A stretch of 64,000 bases of DNA from positions 1,116,001-1,180,000 of the forward strand of contig NC_014640.1 in assembly GCF_000165835.1 (NCBI RefSeq). The letters are read 5' to 3'. The translations under genes and the position numbers were made by a program. The stretch comes from Achromobacter xylosoxidans A8 (GTDB lineage: Bacteria; Pseudomonadota; Gammaproteobacteria; Burkholderiales; Burkholderiaceae_B). How positions within the stretch are numbered: the first letter of the stretch is position 1; every line of letters starts with the position of its first letter. The notes beneath the pieces are model-generated. The model ran no database searches and was not told the origin of the DNA. It saw only the letters and a list, made by a program, of their open reading frames with translations. Below are positions 53,983-63,385 of the stretch, one piece after another.

Positions 53983-54212
53983 ACGGCGCCCAGGTCTCGG
54001 CATTTCAAGCCAACAGCGGTATCGCGCCTTCCGCGATGGCGACCGTTCTGGTCGGCGTCGTGTTCGCGGTCCTGCTCGTGTGGGGCGTCTGGGCCATCCG
54101 AACGGCCTACGTGGGGTGGTCCGAGAGCCGCCTCAACCAGCGCCAGTTCCTCGGCGTCTGCATCCGCTTCGTCGCGATGTACCTCGTCCTGAGTTTCTTC
54201 CTTCTGTCCTGA
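53979..54212 (+). CDS. TIGR03758-family ICE protein, DUF3262
   Basis: 77 residues with two membrane segments (SAMATVLVGVVFAVLLVWGVWAI and FVAMYLVLSFFLLS). The start overlaps the RAQPRD stop. Size and layout are those of a small pilin-like inner-membrane subunit. Confidence 0.86.
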   Translation: MNGAQVSAFQANSGIAPSAMATVLVGVVFAVLLVWGVWAIRTAYVGWSESRLNQRQFLGVCIRFVAMYLVLSFFLLS

Positions 54213-54228
54213 CCTGAAAGGCCCGACC

Positions 54229-54588
54229 ATGCACAACCGCAACCTCACTTCCCGTTTTGCCCAGCGCGCCGCCGTGGCCCTGGGCGCCGCCGCGCTGCCG
54301 GCGCTGTCGTTCGCGCAAGGTCTGCCGCAATTGGAGAACCCCACGCGCGGCACCGGCAACGGCATCATGGAGACGATCCGCAACTACGGCTACGACATCA
54401 TCATGCTCGTGGCCCTGCTGGTGGTGGCGTCGATGTTCATCGGCGTCTGCTACCACGCCTACGGGACCTACGCGGAGATCCACACCGGCCGCAAGACGTG
54501 GGGCCAGTTCGGCCTCACGGTCGCTATCGGCGCCGTGCTGCTTGTGATCGGCATCTGGCTGCTCACCGAAGCCACCGGCATCCTGTAA
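54229..54588 (+). CDS. TIGR03745-family ICE membrane protein (DUF2976), pilin-like
   Basis: 119 residues. Signal peptide ends LSFAQ; two membrane segments (YDIIMLVALLVVASMFIGVCYHAY and FGLTVAIGAVLLVIGIWLLT). This TraA/VirB2-like arrangement makes it the likely conjugative pilin. Confidence 0.86.
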   Translation: MHNRNLTSRFAQRAAVALGAAALPALSFAQGLPQLENPTRGTGNGIMETIRNYGYDIIMLVALLVVASMFIGVCYHAYGTYAEIHTGRKTWGQFGLTVAIGAVLLVIGIWLLTEATGIL

Positions 54589-54599
54589 GCGAGGCCGGT

Positions 54600-54998
54600 A
54601 TGTCCGAGCAGCAGCACGTCCGTGCGGACGGAACGGTCACCTTCCTTCCGCACCGGCTCAACCGCCATCCCGTTGTGGTGCGCGGCCTCACCGCTGACGA
54701 ACTCTGGATTTGCTGCGGCCTGTCCGGTGCCGCCGGCCTGCTGGTCGGCGCGCCGCTGTCCTGGGTGTTCCGCACGATCGCGCTGGCGCCGACCTTCGTC
54801 GTCCTGGGCGTGGCGCTCGGCGTCTTCATCGGCGGCGGCATCCTGCGCCGCCTCAAGCGTGGGCGTCCCGACACCTGGCTGTATCGGCAACTGCAATGGC
54901 GCATCGCCACGCGCCATCCGCTGATGGCCGGCTGGGTGGGTGGCCATGTGCTGATCTCGCGCTCGGGCTTCTGGTCCACCCGCAGGAGCATGCGATGA
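54600..54998 (+). CDS. TIGR03750-family ICE protein (DUF3487), TraL-like
   Basis: 132 residues from MSEQQHVRADGTVTFLPHRLNRHP. Two membrane segments (ICCGLSGAAGLLVGAPLSWVF and LAPTFVVLGVALGVFIGGGIL), then a basic tail. VirB3/TraL-type inner membrane subunit. Overlaps the next start by four bases. Confidence 0.86.
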   Translation: MSEQQHVRADGTVTFLPHRLNRHPVVVRGLTADELWICCGLSGAAGLLVGAPLSWVFRTIALAPTFVVLGVALGVFIGGGILRRLKRGRPDTWLYRQLQWRIATRHPLMAGWVGGHVLISRSGFWSTRRSMR

Positions 54999-55687
54999 GC
55001 CGCTTCAAAAACGAGATCACCCACCTGCAGGCGCACATCAAGACCTTGCGGCTGGCCGCGGGCGCGCTGGTCGTCGTCGCCCTGGTCATGGGCGGCGGCT
55101 GGTGGAGCGCGCCGCGCGACCTGACCATCCACGTCCCGCCCGACCTGCGCTCTGGCAGTACCCGCAAGTGGTGGGAAGTGCCGCCCGAATCGGTCTATGC
55201 GTTCACGTTCTACGTGTTCCAGACGCTGAACCGCTGGCCAACCAATGGCGAGGAAGACTACTCGCGCAACCTCCACACGCTCTCGCCGTACCTCACCCCG
55301 TCCTGCCAGGCCTTCCTGCGGGCGGACTATGACTACCGCCGCTCCACGGGCGAGCTGCGTCAGCGCGTGCGCGGCATCTACGAGATTCCCGGCCGCGGCT
55401 ATGGCGACGACCCCACGGCGCGCGTGCGCACCGTGTCCGATCGCGACTGGGTGGTGACGCTGGACATCACGGCGGACGAGTACTACGGCGCCGAGCAGGT
55501 CAAGCGCGCCCTGGTGCGCTATCCGATCAAGGTCACGCGGGTGGACGTCGATCCCGCCCGTAACCCGTTCGGCCTGGCGCTGGACTGCTACGACGGCGCG
55601 CCCCAGCGCATCAGTGCACCGGAGCCGACGCGCCCGGCGCCGAGTGGCCTGTCTCCGCAAGCGCCTCAAGGAGGAAACACCCCATGA
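54995..55687 (+). CDS. PFL_4703-family ICE protein (TIGR03746, DUF2895), TraE/VirB8-like
   Basis: 230 residues. N-terminal membrane anchor (LRLAAGALVVVALVMGGGWW) and a periplasmic domain with WWEVPPESVYAFTFYVFQTLNRWP and SPYLTPSCQAFLRADYDYR. Corresponds to the VirB8/TraE scaffold component. Confidence 0.88.
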   Translation: MSRFKNEITHLQAHIKTLRLAAGALVVVALVMGGGWWSAPRDLTIHVPPDLRSGSTRKWWEVPPESVYAFTFYVFQTLNRWPTNGEEDYSRNLHTLSPYLTPSCQAFLRADYDYRRSTGELRQRVRGIYEIPGRGYGDDPTARVRTVSDRDWVVTLDITADEYYGAEQVKRALVRYPIKVTRVDVDPARNPFGLALDCYDGAPQRISAPEPTRPAPSGLSPQAPQGGNTP

Positions 55688-56595
55688 AGCACCCTGTACT
55701 CGCGCTGCTGGGGCTACTGGCCGTGGCCGCGGCACCCGTCGCCCATGCAGTGGAAATCCTGCGCTGGGAACGCATGCCACTGGCAGTGCCGCTGAAGGTC
55801 GGTCAGGAACGCATCGTGTTCATCGACCGCAACGTGCGCGTGGGCGTGCCCGCGGGCGTGGGCGAACGCCTGCGCGTGCAGAGTGCGGGGGGCGCGGTGT
55901 ACCTGCGCGCCAGCGAGCCGATCGAGCCCACGCGGTTGCAACTGCAGGACGCCGACACGGGCGCGCTGATCCTGCTGGACATCGCAGCCGAACCACCCAA
56001 GGACGGGGAAGCCGAGCTGGAGCCGGTGCGCATCGTCGAGGGTGACAGCGCACCGGGACGCTATGGCGAGCAGGCCGACAGTGCCGAGGCCCCGGCACGC
56101 GCCCAGGGCCAAGCAGGTGCGCGGACCGCGCGGCGCGAAACTCCGGTCCCTGTCGTGCTGACGCGCTTCGCCGCGCAGAACCTCTACGCACCGCTGCGCA
56201 CCGTCGAGCCGCTTCCGGGCGTCATGCGGGTCAACCTGCCCCGCGACCTCGACCTGGACACACTGATGCCAACGCTGCCCGTGCGCGCGGTCGCACTCGC
56301 GTCGTGGCGCCTGGAGGACCAGTGGGTCACTGCCGTGCGCCTAACCAACGGCAGCGGCGGCTGGATCACGCTCGACCCGCGCGTGCTGCAAGGCGATTTC
56401 CTCACCGCCACCTTCCAGCACGAGGCGCTGGGCCCGCGCGGCACGCCCGAGGACACGACCGTCCTGTACCTGGTCACGCGCGGCCGCGGTCTCGCGCAGT
56501 CGCTGCTGCCGGCGATTCACCGCTTCGACCCGGCCGTGCATCTGCCGCAGCCGGACGGCGACGAGAACACCAAGGAGGCCCGCCATGCGCAGTAA
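55684..56595 (+). CDS. TIGR03749-family ICE protein (DUF3438), TraK-like
   Basis: 303 residues. Signal peptide (LALLGLLAVAAAPVAHAVE), then a beta-rich body with LRWERMPLAVPLKVGQERIVFID and a C-terminal half LTRFAAQNLYAPLRTVEPLPGVMRVNL. The VirB9/TraK-type outer-core subunit. Overlaps both neighbours. Confidence 0.88.
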   Translation: MKHPVLALLGLLAVAAAPVAHAVEILRWERMPLAVPLKVGQERIVFIDRNVRVGVPAGVGERLRVQSAGGAVYLRASEPIEPTRLQLQDADTGALILLDIAAEPPKDGEAELEPVRIVEGDSAPGRYGEQADSAEAPARAQGQAGARTARRETPVPVVLTRFAAQNLYAPLRTVEPLPGVMRVNLPRDLDLDTLMPTLPVRAVALASWRLEDQWVTAVRLTNGSGGWITLDPRVLQGDFLTATFQHEALGPRGTPEDTTVLYLVTRGRGLAQSLLPAIHRFDPAVHLPQPDGDENTKEARHAQ

Positions 56596-58003
56596 CGGCC
56601 TGCTCAAGTGGCTGATGATCCCTGTTGCCATCCTGGTGCTGTTCGTCGGTATCCGGCTGTTCTCGGGTGGAGGCAGCACGGCGCCACCCGCGGCGGACAA
56701 CGGCGCCCAGCTCACGCCCGATGAAATGAAGGCGCTGGGCATCGAAGGCGACACCCCGCGCGACACCGTGGCGACGCTCGTTGCCCAAGTGAAGCAGTTG
56801 CGCACCGAGCTTCAGACCGCGCTCTCGGACAACAAGTCGCAGCGTGAAGAGAACCAGCGACTGCGCCAGCGCGAGAACTCCATCGACCAGCGCATCAACT
56901 CGGCGCTCGAATCCGAGCGGTCCAACCTGCGCCGCGACCAAGAGCAGGCGGCCAGCGCGCGCCAGCAGACCGAAGGGCTGCTCGCCGACCTGCAGCGGCG
57001 TCTGGACAGCATCGGCGGGCGCGGCGGCGGCCATGCGGACCTGCCCGTGGGCCTGGGGCTGCAGGGCGGCGACGAGGCAGGCATGGAGGGCGGCGTGCGG
57101 TGGGTCGAGCCGGACGACGCAAAGCCCGCCGAGGGGCGCAACGGGGGGCGTGGCGCGAGCGGCGGCATGAGCTTCCCCACGAGCTTCGGCCCGGCGCAGA
57201 GCACGCTCGAAACCACTGCGGAAACCGTGGCCAACGCGGGCGCCCGCGCCGCCGGGGTCAAGAGTGCCAAGCCGGTCTACACCGTGCCGACCAACTCCAC
57301 GCTCATGGGTTCGGTCGCCATGACAGCGCTGATCGGCCGCGTGCCGATCGACGGCACGGTCAACGATCCCTATCCGTTCAAAGTTCTGGTCGGGCCGGAC
57401 AACCTGACCGCCAATGGCATCGACATTCCCGACGTGGCCGGCGCCGTGTTCAGCGGCACCGCTTCGGGCGACTGGACGCTCTCGTGCGTGCGCGGCCAGG
57501 TGCGCAGCATCACGTTCGTCTTCCACGACGGCACGATTCGCACGATCCCCGAAGACCGCGAGGGCAACCAGCAGAACAACCAACAGCGCGATGGCTTGGG
57601 CTGGATCAGCGATCCCCACGGCATTCCTTGCGTCAGCGGCGAGCGGCGCAGCAACGCCCAGCAATACCTCGGCTCGCAGGCCCTGATCACCGCGGCCGGC
57701 GCCGGTGTGGCCTCACTCATCGAGAGCGACAGCGGCCGCATGTCCTATGTCGGCTCGGACGGCTCCATCGGCACCGTGGGCATCACCGGCCAGGAAGCGG
57801 TCGGCCAGATTCTGGCGGGCGGCGTGCGGGACATGTCGGCCTGGGTCAACAAGTTGTACGGCCAGGCGTTCGCCGCCGTCTATGTCCAGCCCGGCGCCAA
57901 GGTTGCCGTCCACCTCGAAAAGCCGCTCGCCATCGACTTCGATCCCGAAGGCCGCAAGGTCGATCACCGCGCAGGAGAAAGCCATGCACTCGAACTTGAC
58001 TAA
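56585..58003 (+). CDS. TIGR03752-family ICE protein, TraB/VirB10-like
   Basis: 472 residues. N-terminal membrane segment (LLKWLMIPVAILVLFVGIRLF), a coiled coil (about 60-140), a Gly-rich linker, and the VirB10-type C-terminal domain (VPTNSTLMGSVAMTALIGRVPIDG, ALITAAGAGVASLIES, VYVQPGAKVAVHLEKPLAIDFD). Spans the envelope and gates the channel. Confidence 0.9.
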   Translation: MRSNGLLKWLMIPVAILVLFVGIRLFSGGGSTAPPAADNGAQLTPDEMKALGIEGDTPRDTVATLVAQVKQLRTELQTALSDNKSQREENQRLRQRENSIDQRINSALESERSNLRRDQEQAASARQQTEGLLADLQRRLDSIGGRGGGHADLPVGLGLQGGDEAGMEGGVRWVEPDDAKPAEGRNGGRGASGGMSFPTSFGPAQSTLETTAETVANAGARAAGVKSAKPVYTVPTNSTLMGSVAMTALIGRVPIDGTVNDPYPFKVLVGPDNLTANGIDIPDVAGAVFSGTASGDWTLSCVRGQVRSITFVFHDGTIRTIPEDREGNQQNNQQRDGLGWISDPHGIPCVSGERRSNAQQYLGSQALITAAGAGVASLIESDSGRMSYVGSDGSIGTVGITGQEAVGQILAGGVRDMSAWVNKLYGQAFAAVYVQPGAKVAVHLEKPLAIDFDPEGRKVDHRAGESHALELD

Positions 58004-58433
58004 CCTGGCCCGTGGCCTGGCACTGGCCCTCGCCGTCGCGGTGCTTGGCGGCTGCGCCACCAGCAAGGAAAAGCTGCTGACCCACGGTGACCGCACGATG
58101 ATGGACATCTGGCAGCAGGAGGCCGGCGACGGCGGTGGCGCAGCCGGACGGAACGCCGGCCGCCAGCTGCTCGATGCGCGCCAGAGCCTGCGTCGGCCCC
58201 TGACCGACGCCGACGTGCAGGTCGCACCCGTCGAGCAGATGCGCTACACGCGCACCGCGCGCAATGAGGTCCACCGCCAGTTCCAGCGTCTGCCCAATCC
58301 CGATCTCGTCATGTACGTGTATCCGCACCTGGCGGGCACGGACCCCGTGCCGGTGCCGGGCTACACGACGGTCTTCCCGCTCAACCAGCGCATCCAGTAC
58401 GCCATGCCAGGCGAGCGCGTGGAGGCCTACTGA
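57984..58433 (+). CDS. TIGR03751-family ICE lipoprotein, TraV-like
   Basis: 149 residues, lipobox LGGC at the end of the signal peptide. Then REARLY-type sequence NLVMYVYPHLAGTDPVPVPGYTTVFPLNQRIQYAMPGE. VirB7/TraV-type outer-membrane lipoprotein that supports the core. Starts inside the TraB-like gene and its stop overlaps the next start (TGATG). Confidence 0.87.
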   Translation: MHSNLTNLARGLALALAVAVLGGCATSKEKLLTHGDRTMMDIWQQEAGDGGGAAGRNAGRQLLDARQSLRRPLTDADVQVAPVEQMRYTRTARNEVHRQFQRLPNPDLVMYVYPHLAGTDPVPVPGYTTVFPLNQRIQYAMPGERVEAY

Positions 58434-61327
58434 TGCGGTGGAAACTTCCCTGGCCTAAGCCGGCCGCGCCGAAGCTGGCCGCATCCGGCGCTGGTGATGA
58501 TGAGCAGCCGGACGGCTGGCAGCGCCACGTCGAGGCCTTGCGGCAGGTCGGCATCCCCGAACCCGGCTCGGCAGTCCGGGGCCGCAAGCCGGCGACGGAG
58601 GCCGACGAGCAGGCGCTGTACGACGTCGCACCGTCCTTCGTGGAACTGCTGCCCTGGGTGGAGTTCTTGCCCGAGTCGAAATCGATGCTCCTGGAGGACG
58701 GCCAATCGGTGGCCGCCTTCTTCGAGCTGGTGCCGCTGGGGACCGAGGGCCGGGAACCCGGCTGGCTCGCGCACGCCCGCGACGCCTTAGAAAACGCGCT
58801 CCAGGACAGCTTCGATGAACTGGACGAGAACCCCTGGGTGTTGCAGCTCTACGCCCAGGACGAACCGAGCTTCGACCAGTACATGCAGACGTTGCGCGAC
58901 TACGTGCAGCCGCGCGCCCGTGGCACGGTGTTCACGGAGTTCTACCTGCGGTTCTTTGCCCACCATCTGCGCGCGGTGGCCAAGCCCGGTGGCTTGTTCC
59001 AGGACACGGTGGTCACACGCTTGCGCTGGCGCGGCCAGACGAGGCGTGTGCGCATGGTCGTCTATCGCCGCGTGACCGGACAAGGACAGGGCCAGGCAAA
59101 CCGCCGGGGCCAGACACCCGAGCAGATGCTGAACATCGTCTGCGACCGCCTGTGCGGCGGGCTGGCGAACGCCGGCATCCAGGCTCGCCGCCTGGGTGCG
59201 GCAGACGTCCATGACTGGCTGCTGCGCTGGTTCAACCCGCGTCCGACGCTGCTCGGGCCTGGGGTCGAGGACCGGGAGCGCTTCTATGCGTTCGCGCGCT
59301 ACCCCGCCGACACCGAGGCTGGCGAGATCGAACTGGCGAGCGGGCGGGATTTTAGCCAGCGGCTTTTCTTCAGCCAGCCACGCTCGGACGTGGAGCATGG
59401 CACCTGGCACTTCGACGGCATACCGCACCGTGTGTTGGTCACTGACCGGCTGCGCATGCCGCCCGGAACGGGACACCTGACTGGCGAAACCCGCAAGGGC
59501 GATGCGATCAACACGCTGTTCGATCAGATGCCCGAGGACACGACGATGTGTCTGACCATGGTGGCGACGCCCCAGGACATTCTCGAATCGCACCTGAACC
59601 ACCTGGCGAAGAAGGCAGTCGGCGAAACACTGGCATCGGAGCAGACGCTCAAGGACGTGCAGGAGGCGCGCTCGCTCATCGGCAGCGCGCACAAACTCTA
59701 CCGCGGCACGCTGGCCTTCTATCTGCGCGGACGCGACGAAGCCGAGCTTGACCGGCGCGGTCTGGACCTCGCCAACGTGATGCTCAACGCGGGGTTGCAG
59801 CCCGTTCGCGAGGACGATGAAGTCGCGCCGCTCAACAGCTATCTGCGCTGGCTACCGTGCTGCTACAACCCCGCGCAGGATCGGCGAAACTGGTTCACCC
59901 AACTGATGTTCGCCCAGCATGTGGCGAATCTCTCGCCGGCGTGGGGTCGCAGCCAGGGTACGGGCCATCCGGGCAACACGTTCTTCAACCGCGGTGGCGG
60001 GCCGATCACGTTTGATCCGCTGAACCGCTTAGACAGGCAGATGAATGCCCATCTATTCCTGTTCGGCCCCACCGGCTCGGGCAAGAGCGCCACGCTCAAC
60101 AACCTGCTGAACCAGGTCACGGCCATCTACCGGCCGCGCCTCTTCATCGTGGAAGCCGGCAACAGCTTCGGGCTGTTCAGCGACTTCGCCAGGCGCCTGG
60201 GCCTGACGGTGAACCGGGTCAAGCTGGCCCCCGGATCGGGCATCAGCCTGGCACCGTTCGCGGATGCCCGCCGGCTGATCGAAACACCCAGCGACGTGCA
60301 GACGCTCGATGCCGATGCGTTGGACGAAGACCTGCCACCGGATGCCTCGGTCATGGAGGCAGACGAACAGCGTGACGTGTTGGGCGAGTTGGAGATCACG
60401 GCACGGCTGATGATCACCGGCGGCGAGGACAAGGAGGAAGCCCGGATGACGCGGGCCGACCGTTCGCTGATCCGCCAGTGCATCCTCGACGCCGCCGAAC
60501 ACTGCGTGGCTGAGAAGCGCACGGTGCTCACTCGCGACGTGCGCAACGCGCTGCGCGCCCGCGGTCAGGACTCGACGCTTCCCGAGATGCGGCGCATGCG
60601 GCTGCTGGAGATGGCGGACGCGATGGACATGTTCTGCCAAGGCACCGATGGCGAGATGTTCGACCGCGATGGCACGCCGTGGCCCGAGGCCGACATCACG
60701 CTGGTGGATCTGGCGACCTATGCCCGCGAGGGCTACAACGCGCAGCTCTCCATCGCCTACATCAGCCTGATCAGCACGGTGAACAACATCGCCGAGCGCG
60801 ACCAGTACCTGGGTCGTCCGATCATCAATGTGACCGACGAAGGCCACATCATCACGAAGAACCCGTTGCTCGCGCCCTACGTCGTGAAAATTACCAAGAT
60901 GTGGCGCAAATTGGGCGCCTGGTTCTGGCTGGCGACCCAGAACATCGACGACCTGCCGCGTGCCGCAGAGCCCATGCTCAACATGATTGAGTGGTGGATC
61001 TGCCTGTCGATGCCGCCCGATGAGGTCGAGAAGATTGCACGCTTCCGTGAACTCTCACCAGCGCAGAAAGCGCTGATGCTTTCTGCGCGCAAGGAGGGGG
61101 GGAAATTCACCGAGGGCGTGATCCTGTCGAAGTCGATGGAAGTGTTGTTCCGCGCGGTGCCGCCGAGCCTTTACCTCGCGCTTGCGCAGACCGAACCCGA
61201 GGAGAAGGCCGAGCGCTACCAGCTCATGCAGCAATACGGCTGCACCGAGCTGGAAGCCGCCTTCAAGGTGGCCGAGAAGATCGACCAGGCACGCGGCATC
61301 GAGTCGCCCGCCTTGGAACTGTCGTAA
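58433..61327 (+). CDS. TIGR03744-family conjugative ATPase, TraC/VirB4-like
   Basis: 964 residues. Walker A LFGPTGSGKSATLNNLLNQV near residue 545. Walker B region with PIINVTDEGHIITKNPLLAPYVVKITKMWRKLGAWFWLATQNIDDLP. It energises pilus assembly and substrate transfer. The N-terminal half is the VirB4 partner-binding part. Confidence 0.93.
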   Translation: MRWKLPWPKPAAPKLAASGAGDDEQPDGWQRHVEALRQVGIPEPGSAVRGRKPATEADEQALYDVAPSFVELLPWVEFLPESKSMLLEDGQSVAAFFELVPLGTEGREPGWLAHARDALENALQDSFDELDENPWVLQLYAQDEPSFDQYMQTLRDYVQPRARGTVFTEFYLRFFAHHLRAVAKPGGLFQDTVVTRLRWRGQTRRVRMVVYRRVTGQGQGQANRRGQTPEQMLNIVCDRLCGGLANAGIQARRLGAADVHDWLLRWFNPRPTLLGPGVEDRERFYAFARYPADTEAGEIELASGRDFSQRLFFSQPRSDVEHGTWHFDGIPHRVLVTDRLRMPPGTGHLTGETRKGDAINTLFDQMPEDTTMCLTMVATPQDILESHLNHLAKKAVGETLASEQTLKDVQEARSLIGSAHKLYRGTLAFYLRGRDEAELDRRGLDLANVMLNAGLQPVREDDEVAPLNSYLRWLPCCYNPAQDRRNWFTQLMFAQHVANLSPAWGRSQGTGHPGNTFFNRGGGPITFDPLNRLDRQMNAHLFLFGPTGSGKSATLNNLLNQVTAIYRPRLFIVEAGNSFGLFSDFARRLGLTVNRVKLAPGSGISLAPFADARRLIETPSDVQTLDADALDEDLPPDASVMEADEQRDVLGELEITARLMITGGEDKEEARMTRADRSLIRQCILDAAEHCVAEKRTVLTRDVRNALRARGQDSTLPEMRRMRLLEMADAMDMFCQGTDGEMFDRDGTPWPEADITLVDLATYAREGYNAQLSIAYISLISTVNNIAERDQYLGRPIINVTDEGHIITKNPLLAPYVVKITKMWRKLGAWFWLATQNIDDLPRAAEPMLNMIEWWICLSMPPDEVEKIARFRELSPAQKALMLSARKEGGKFTEGVILSKSMEVLFRAVPPSLYLALAQTEPEEKAERYQLMQQYGCTELEAAFKVAEKIDQARGIESPALELS

Positions 61328-61340
61328 GCCGGAGAACGCC

Positions 61341-62105
61341 ATGGAACACAAACATCCTTCCATCCCGATGCAGGTGCAGGCGTTCCGCCGTCGGCGCTGG
61401 GGGACCCGCTGGCCGTGGGCGTTGGCTGCAGTGCTGGTTGCGCTGCTGCTGATCTGGCTCGTGTCCCGTTCGCCAGGCGGGTCCACACCTCAGACTTCGG
61501 CGCCAGTCAGCGAGACACAGGTGGCAGGGCCTCCGTGGCAGATGGGCAATCCGGAAGGTCGTTTCACACTGACGCTGTACGCGGACCTCGAATGCCCGTT
61601 CTGCCGGTCCTATTTCCCTGTGCTCAAACGTTGGGTGGCCGGCAATGCCGACGTGGCCTTGCAATGGCACCACCTGCCGTTGGCCGCACATGAACCGGCC
61701 GCTTCTGCCGAAGCGCGTCTGGCGGAATGCGCCGGCGAAGCCGGCGGGCATGCCACCTTCTGGCAAGCCGTCGAGTGGGTATATGCCCACACGCGCAGCG
61801 ACGGCCAGGGCTTGCCCGAGGACCTGCGCTACCCCGACCTGACGCCAGCCATCGAGCAGTGCATCGCGAGCGAGCGGCCCGACGCGGCGATTCGTACCCA
61901 AACTGCGGAAGCCACGAACAGCGGCGTGACCGCCACGCCGTCGCTGCGGCTGCACGATCGCGAAAGCGGCAAGGCGATCCTGCTGCAGGGTCCGATCGAG
62001 GGCGATGCCTTGCTGTCAGCCATGGACATGCTCGCCGCCGGCGATCCCGCCACCACACCCACATCGGAAATGCCTGCCGACGTCGTCGGCGACATGCCCA
62101 GGTAG
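61341..62105 (+). CDS. DsbA-like thiol-disulphide oxidoreductase of ICE
   Basis: 254 residues from MEHKHPSIPMQVQAFRRRRWG. One membrane segment (WPWALAAVLVALLLIWLVS) and a periplasmic thioredoxin fold with active site DLECPFCRSYFPVL and the cis-Pro loop TPSLRLHD. Presumably folds Cys-rich transfer proteins such as TraU. Its last codons (PADVVGDMPR, stop at 62103-62105) lie inside the radC leader structure of the next gene. Confidence 0.88.
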   Translation: MEHKHPSIPMQVQAFRRRRWGTRWPWALAAVLVALLLIWLVSRSPGGSTPQTSAPVSETQVAGPPWQMGNPEGRFTLTLYADLECPFCRSYFPVLKRWVAGNADVALQWHHLPLAAHEPAASAEARLAECAGEAGGHATFWQAVEWVYAHTRSDGQGLPEDLRYPDLTPAIEQCIASERPDAAIRTQTAEATNSGVTATPSLRLHDRESGKAILLQGPIEGDALLSAMDMLAAGDPATTPTSEMPADVVGDMPR

Positions 62106-62145
62106 CCCCGGTCTTCAAGGCTACGGCGCAGTCCGCTGCGCTGAC
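62069..62145 (+). promoter_or_regulatory. radC-type leader RNA, copy E
   Basis: Hairpins GCCGAC/GTCGGC (62076-62090), GTAGCC (62102-62107) with GGCTAC (62119-62124), and GCGCAG with CTGCGC (62126-62141). ACATGCCC lies between the first two. It starts within the preceding coding sequence and precedes a radC gene, as its name-giving motif does. A proximal GGAGGGC/GCCCTCC hairpin follows at 62224-62239. Confidence 0.78.
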
Positions 62146-62280
62146 CGCAACCCGTTCGCCTCGCGTCCTGGCCGCGAACGATCACCGCTACCGCGGTGAT
62201 GGATGCACCTTGTTCGTTCCCCAGGAGGGCTTGCCCTCCCAGGGCGCGCGCCCTCCGATCTCACCGTCTGGAGGTTCGCC

Positions 62281-62775
62281 ATGTCTTTCGTCGTCAATGA
62301 CTCCTACCTGGAGTCGCTTTCCGCCATCGCTACCCAACACGAGGACTGGATCATCCAGCAAGCCATCGTGCTGCTGGAGAGACGGATCTTCAAAGCTGGA
62401 CCGTGCCTCAGCCGACCGGCCGCTGTGCGGGACTACCTGCGTCTGAAACTGGTCGCTGAGCCCAATGAGATATTCGCCGCTGTGTTCCTGGACAGCATGC
62501 ACCAGGTGCTGGCCTACGAGCCGTTGTTCAGGGGCACGATCAACTCGACATCGGTCTATCCGCGTGTCGTCGCGCAGCGTGTGCTGGAGTTGAATGCCGC
62601 CGCGGTGGTCTTCAGCCACCAGCACCCCTCGGGCATCTCCGAACCGTCGAGCGCGGATCGCATGCTGACCCAGCAACTGCAGGTCGCGCTGGCGCTCATC
62701 GATGTGCGGGTACTGGACCACATCATCGTCGGCCAGGGTGCCCCGTTCTCCTTTGCGGAGTCCGGCCTGCTGTAA
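62281..62775 (+). CDS. radC: RadC-like JAB-domain protein
   Basis: 164 residues from MSFVVNDSYLESLSAIATQH. MPN/JAMM metal site: EIFAAVFLD, then FSHQHPSGISEPSSAD (HxHPSG...D) and DHIIVG. It lacks the helix-hairpin-helix N-terminus of chromosomal RadC, as usual for ICE- and plasmid-borne versions. Often annotated as a DNA-repair protein, but the real substrate is unknown. TGGAGG upstream. Confidence 0.92.
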   Translation: MSFVVNDSYLESLSAIATQHEDWIIQQAIVLLERRIFKAGPCLSRPAAVRDYLRLKLVAEPNEIFAAVFLDSMHQVLAYEPLFRGTINSTSVYPRVVAQRVLELNAAAVVFSHQHPSGISEPSSADRMLTQQLQVALALIDVRVLDHIIVGQGAPFSFAESGLL

Positions 62776-62800
62776 AGGTTGCACTGCTTCGTTGATCAGC

Positions 62801-62826
62801 GCGGAGGCTTCGGCCTCCGCTTTTTC
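62801..62826 (+). terminator. Terminator after radC
   Basis: GCGGAGGC/GCCTCCGC with a TTCG tetraloop and TTTTTCTT. Confidence 0.92.
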
Positions 62827-62938
62827 TTCGCAGCGACGCAAGCAGGTATGCGGGGTGGCCGCGATGCGCATTGTTTGTTGGGGCCGCGTGGGGTTCGGCG
62901 TTTGACTATGGCCCTGATCAACTTCCGGGGCGCATGAC

Positions 62939-63385
62939 ATGCCAGCAGCTTTTACCCGGTTCGCACCAGGCTGGCGAACCCTTGGCCTGGCCGTGGCGCT
63001 GCCGGCATCTCTGGCCGTGTTCAGCCCGGCCACCTTCGCCGCCGACGTGGTGGTCGTCACCGACAGCCGCCACCCGGTCAAGACCGCCGGCGGCGAGCGG
63101 CTGATCGAGTTGGACGAAGCGCCCCGGATCGAGGCCGAGCTTTCCGCGGATCTGCCGGCCGACCCCGAGCGGGCAGCAGCCATCGTCCGGCAACGACTGA
63201 ACCAAGGCGGCACCGATCTTCAGCGCCGCATCGGCACCGCCTACCAGGGCGTCGCCGATGCATGGAGCCTGGGCGTCGCCGCCATCCCGGCCGTCGTGGT
63301 AGATCAACGCTATGTGGTCTATGGCGAGCCGGACGTGGCCCGGGCGGTGTCCCGCATCGAGCAGTACCGGAGGACGCAGCCGTGA
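62939..63385 (+). CDS. TIGR03757-family ICE protein (DUF1525)
   Basis: 148 residues. Signal peptide ends TFAAD, then VVVVTDSRHPVKTAGGERLIELDEAPRIEAELS and a thioredoxin-like C-terminal half with LGVAAIPAVVVDQRYVVYGEPDV. Related to TrbC/TraW-type proteins. No active-site Cys pair. Overlaps the next gene by four bases. Confidence 0.86.
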   Translation: MPAAFTRFAPGWRTLGLAVALPASLAVFSPATFAADVVVVTDSRHPVKTAGGERLIELDEAPRIEAELSADLPADPERAAAIVRQRLNQGGTDLQRRIGTAYQGVADAWSLGVAAIPAVVVDQRYVVYGEPDVARAVSRIEQYRRTQP

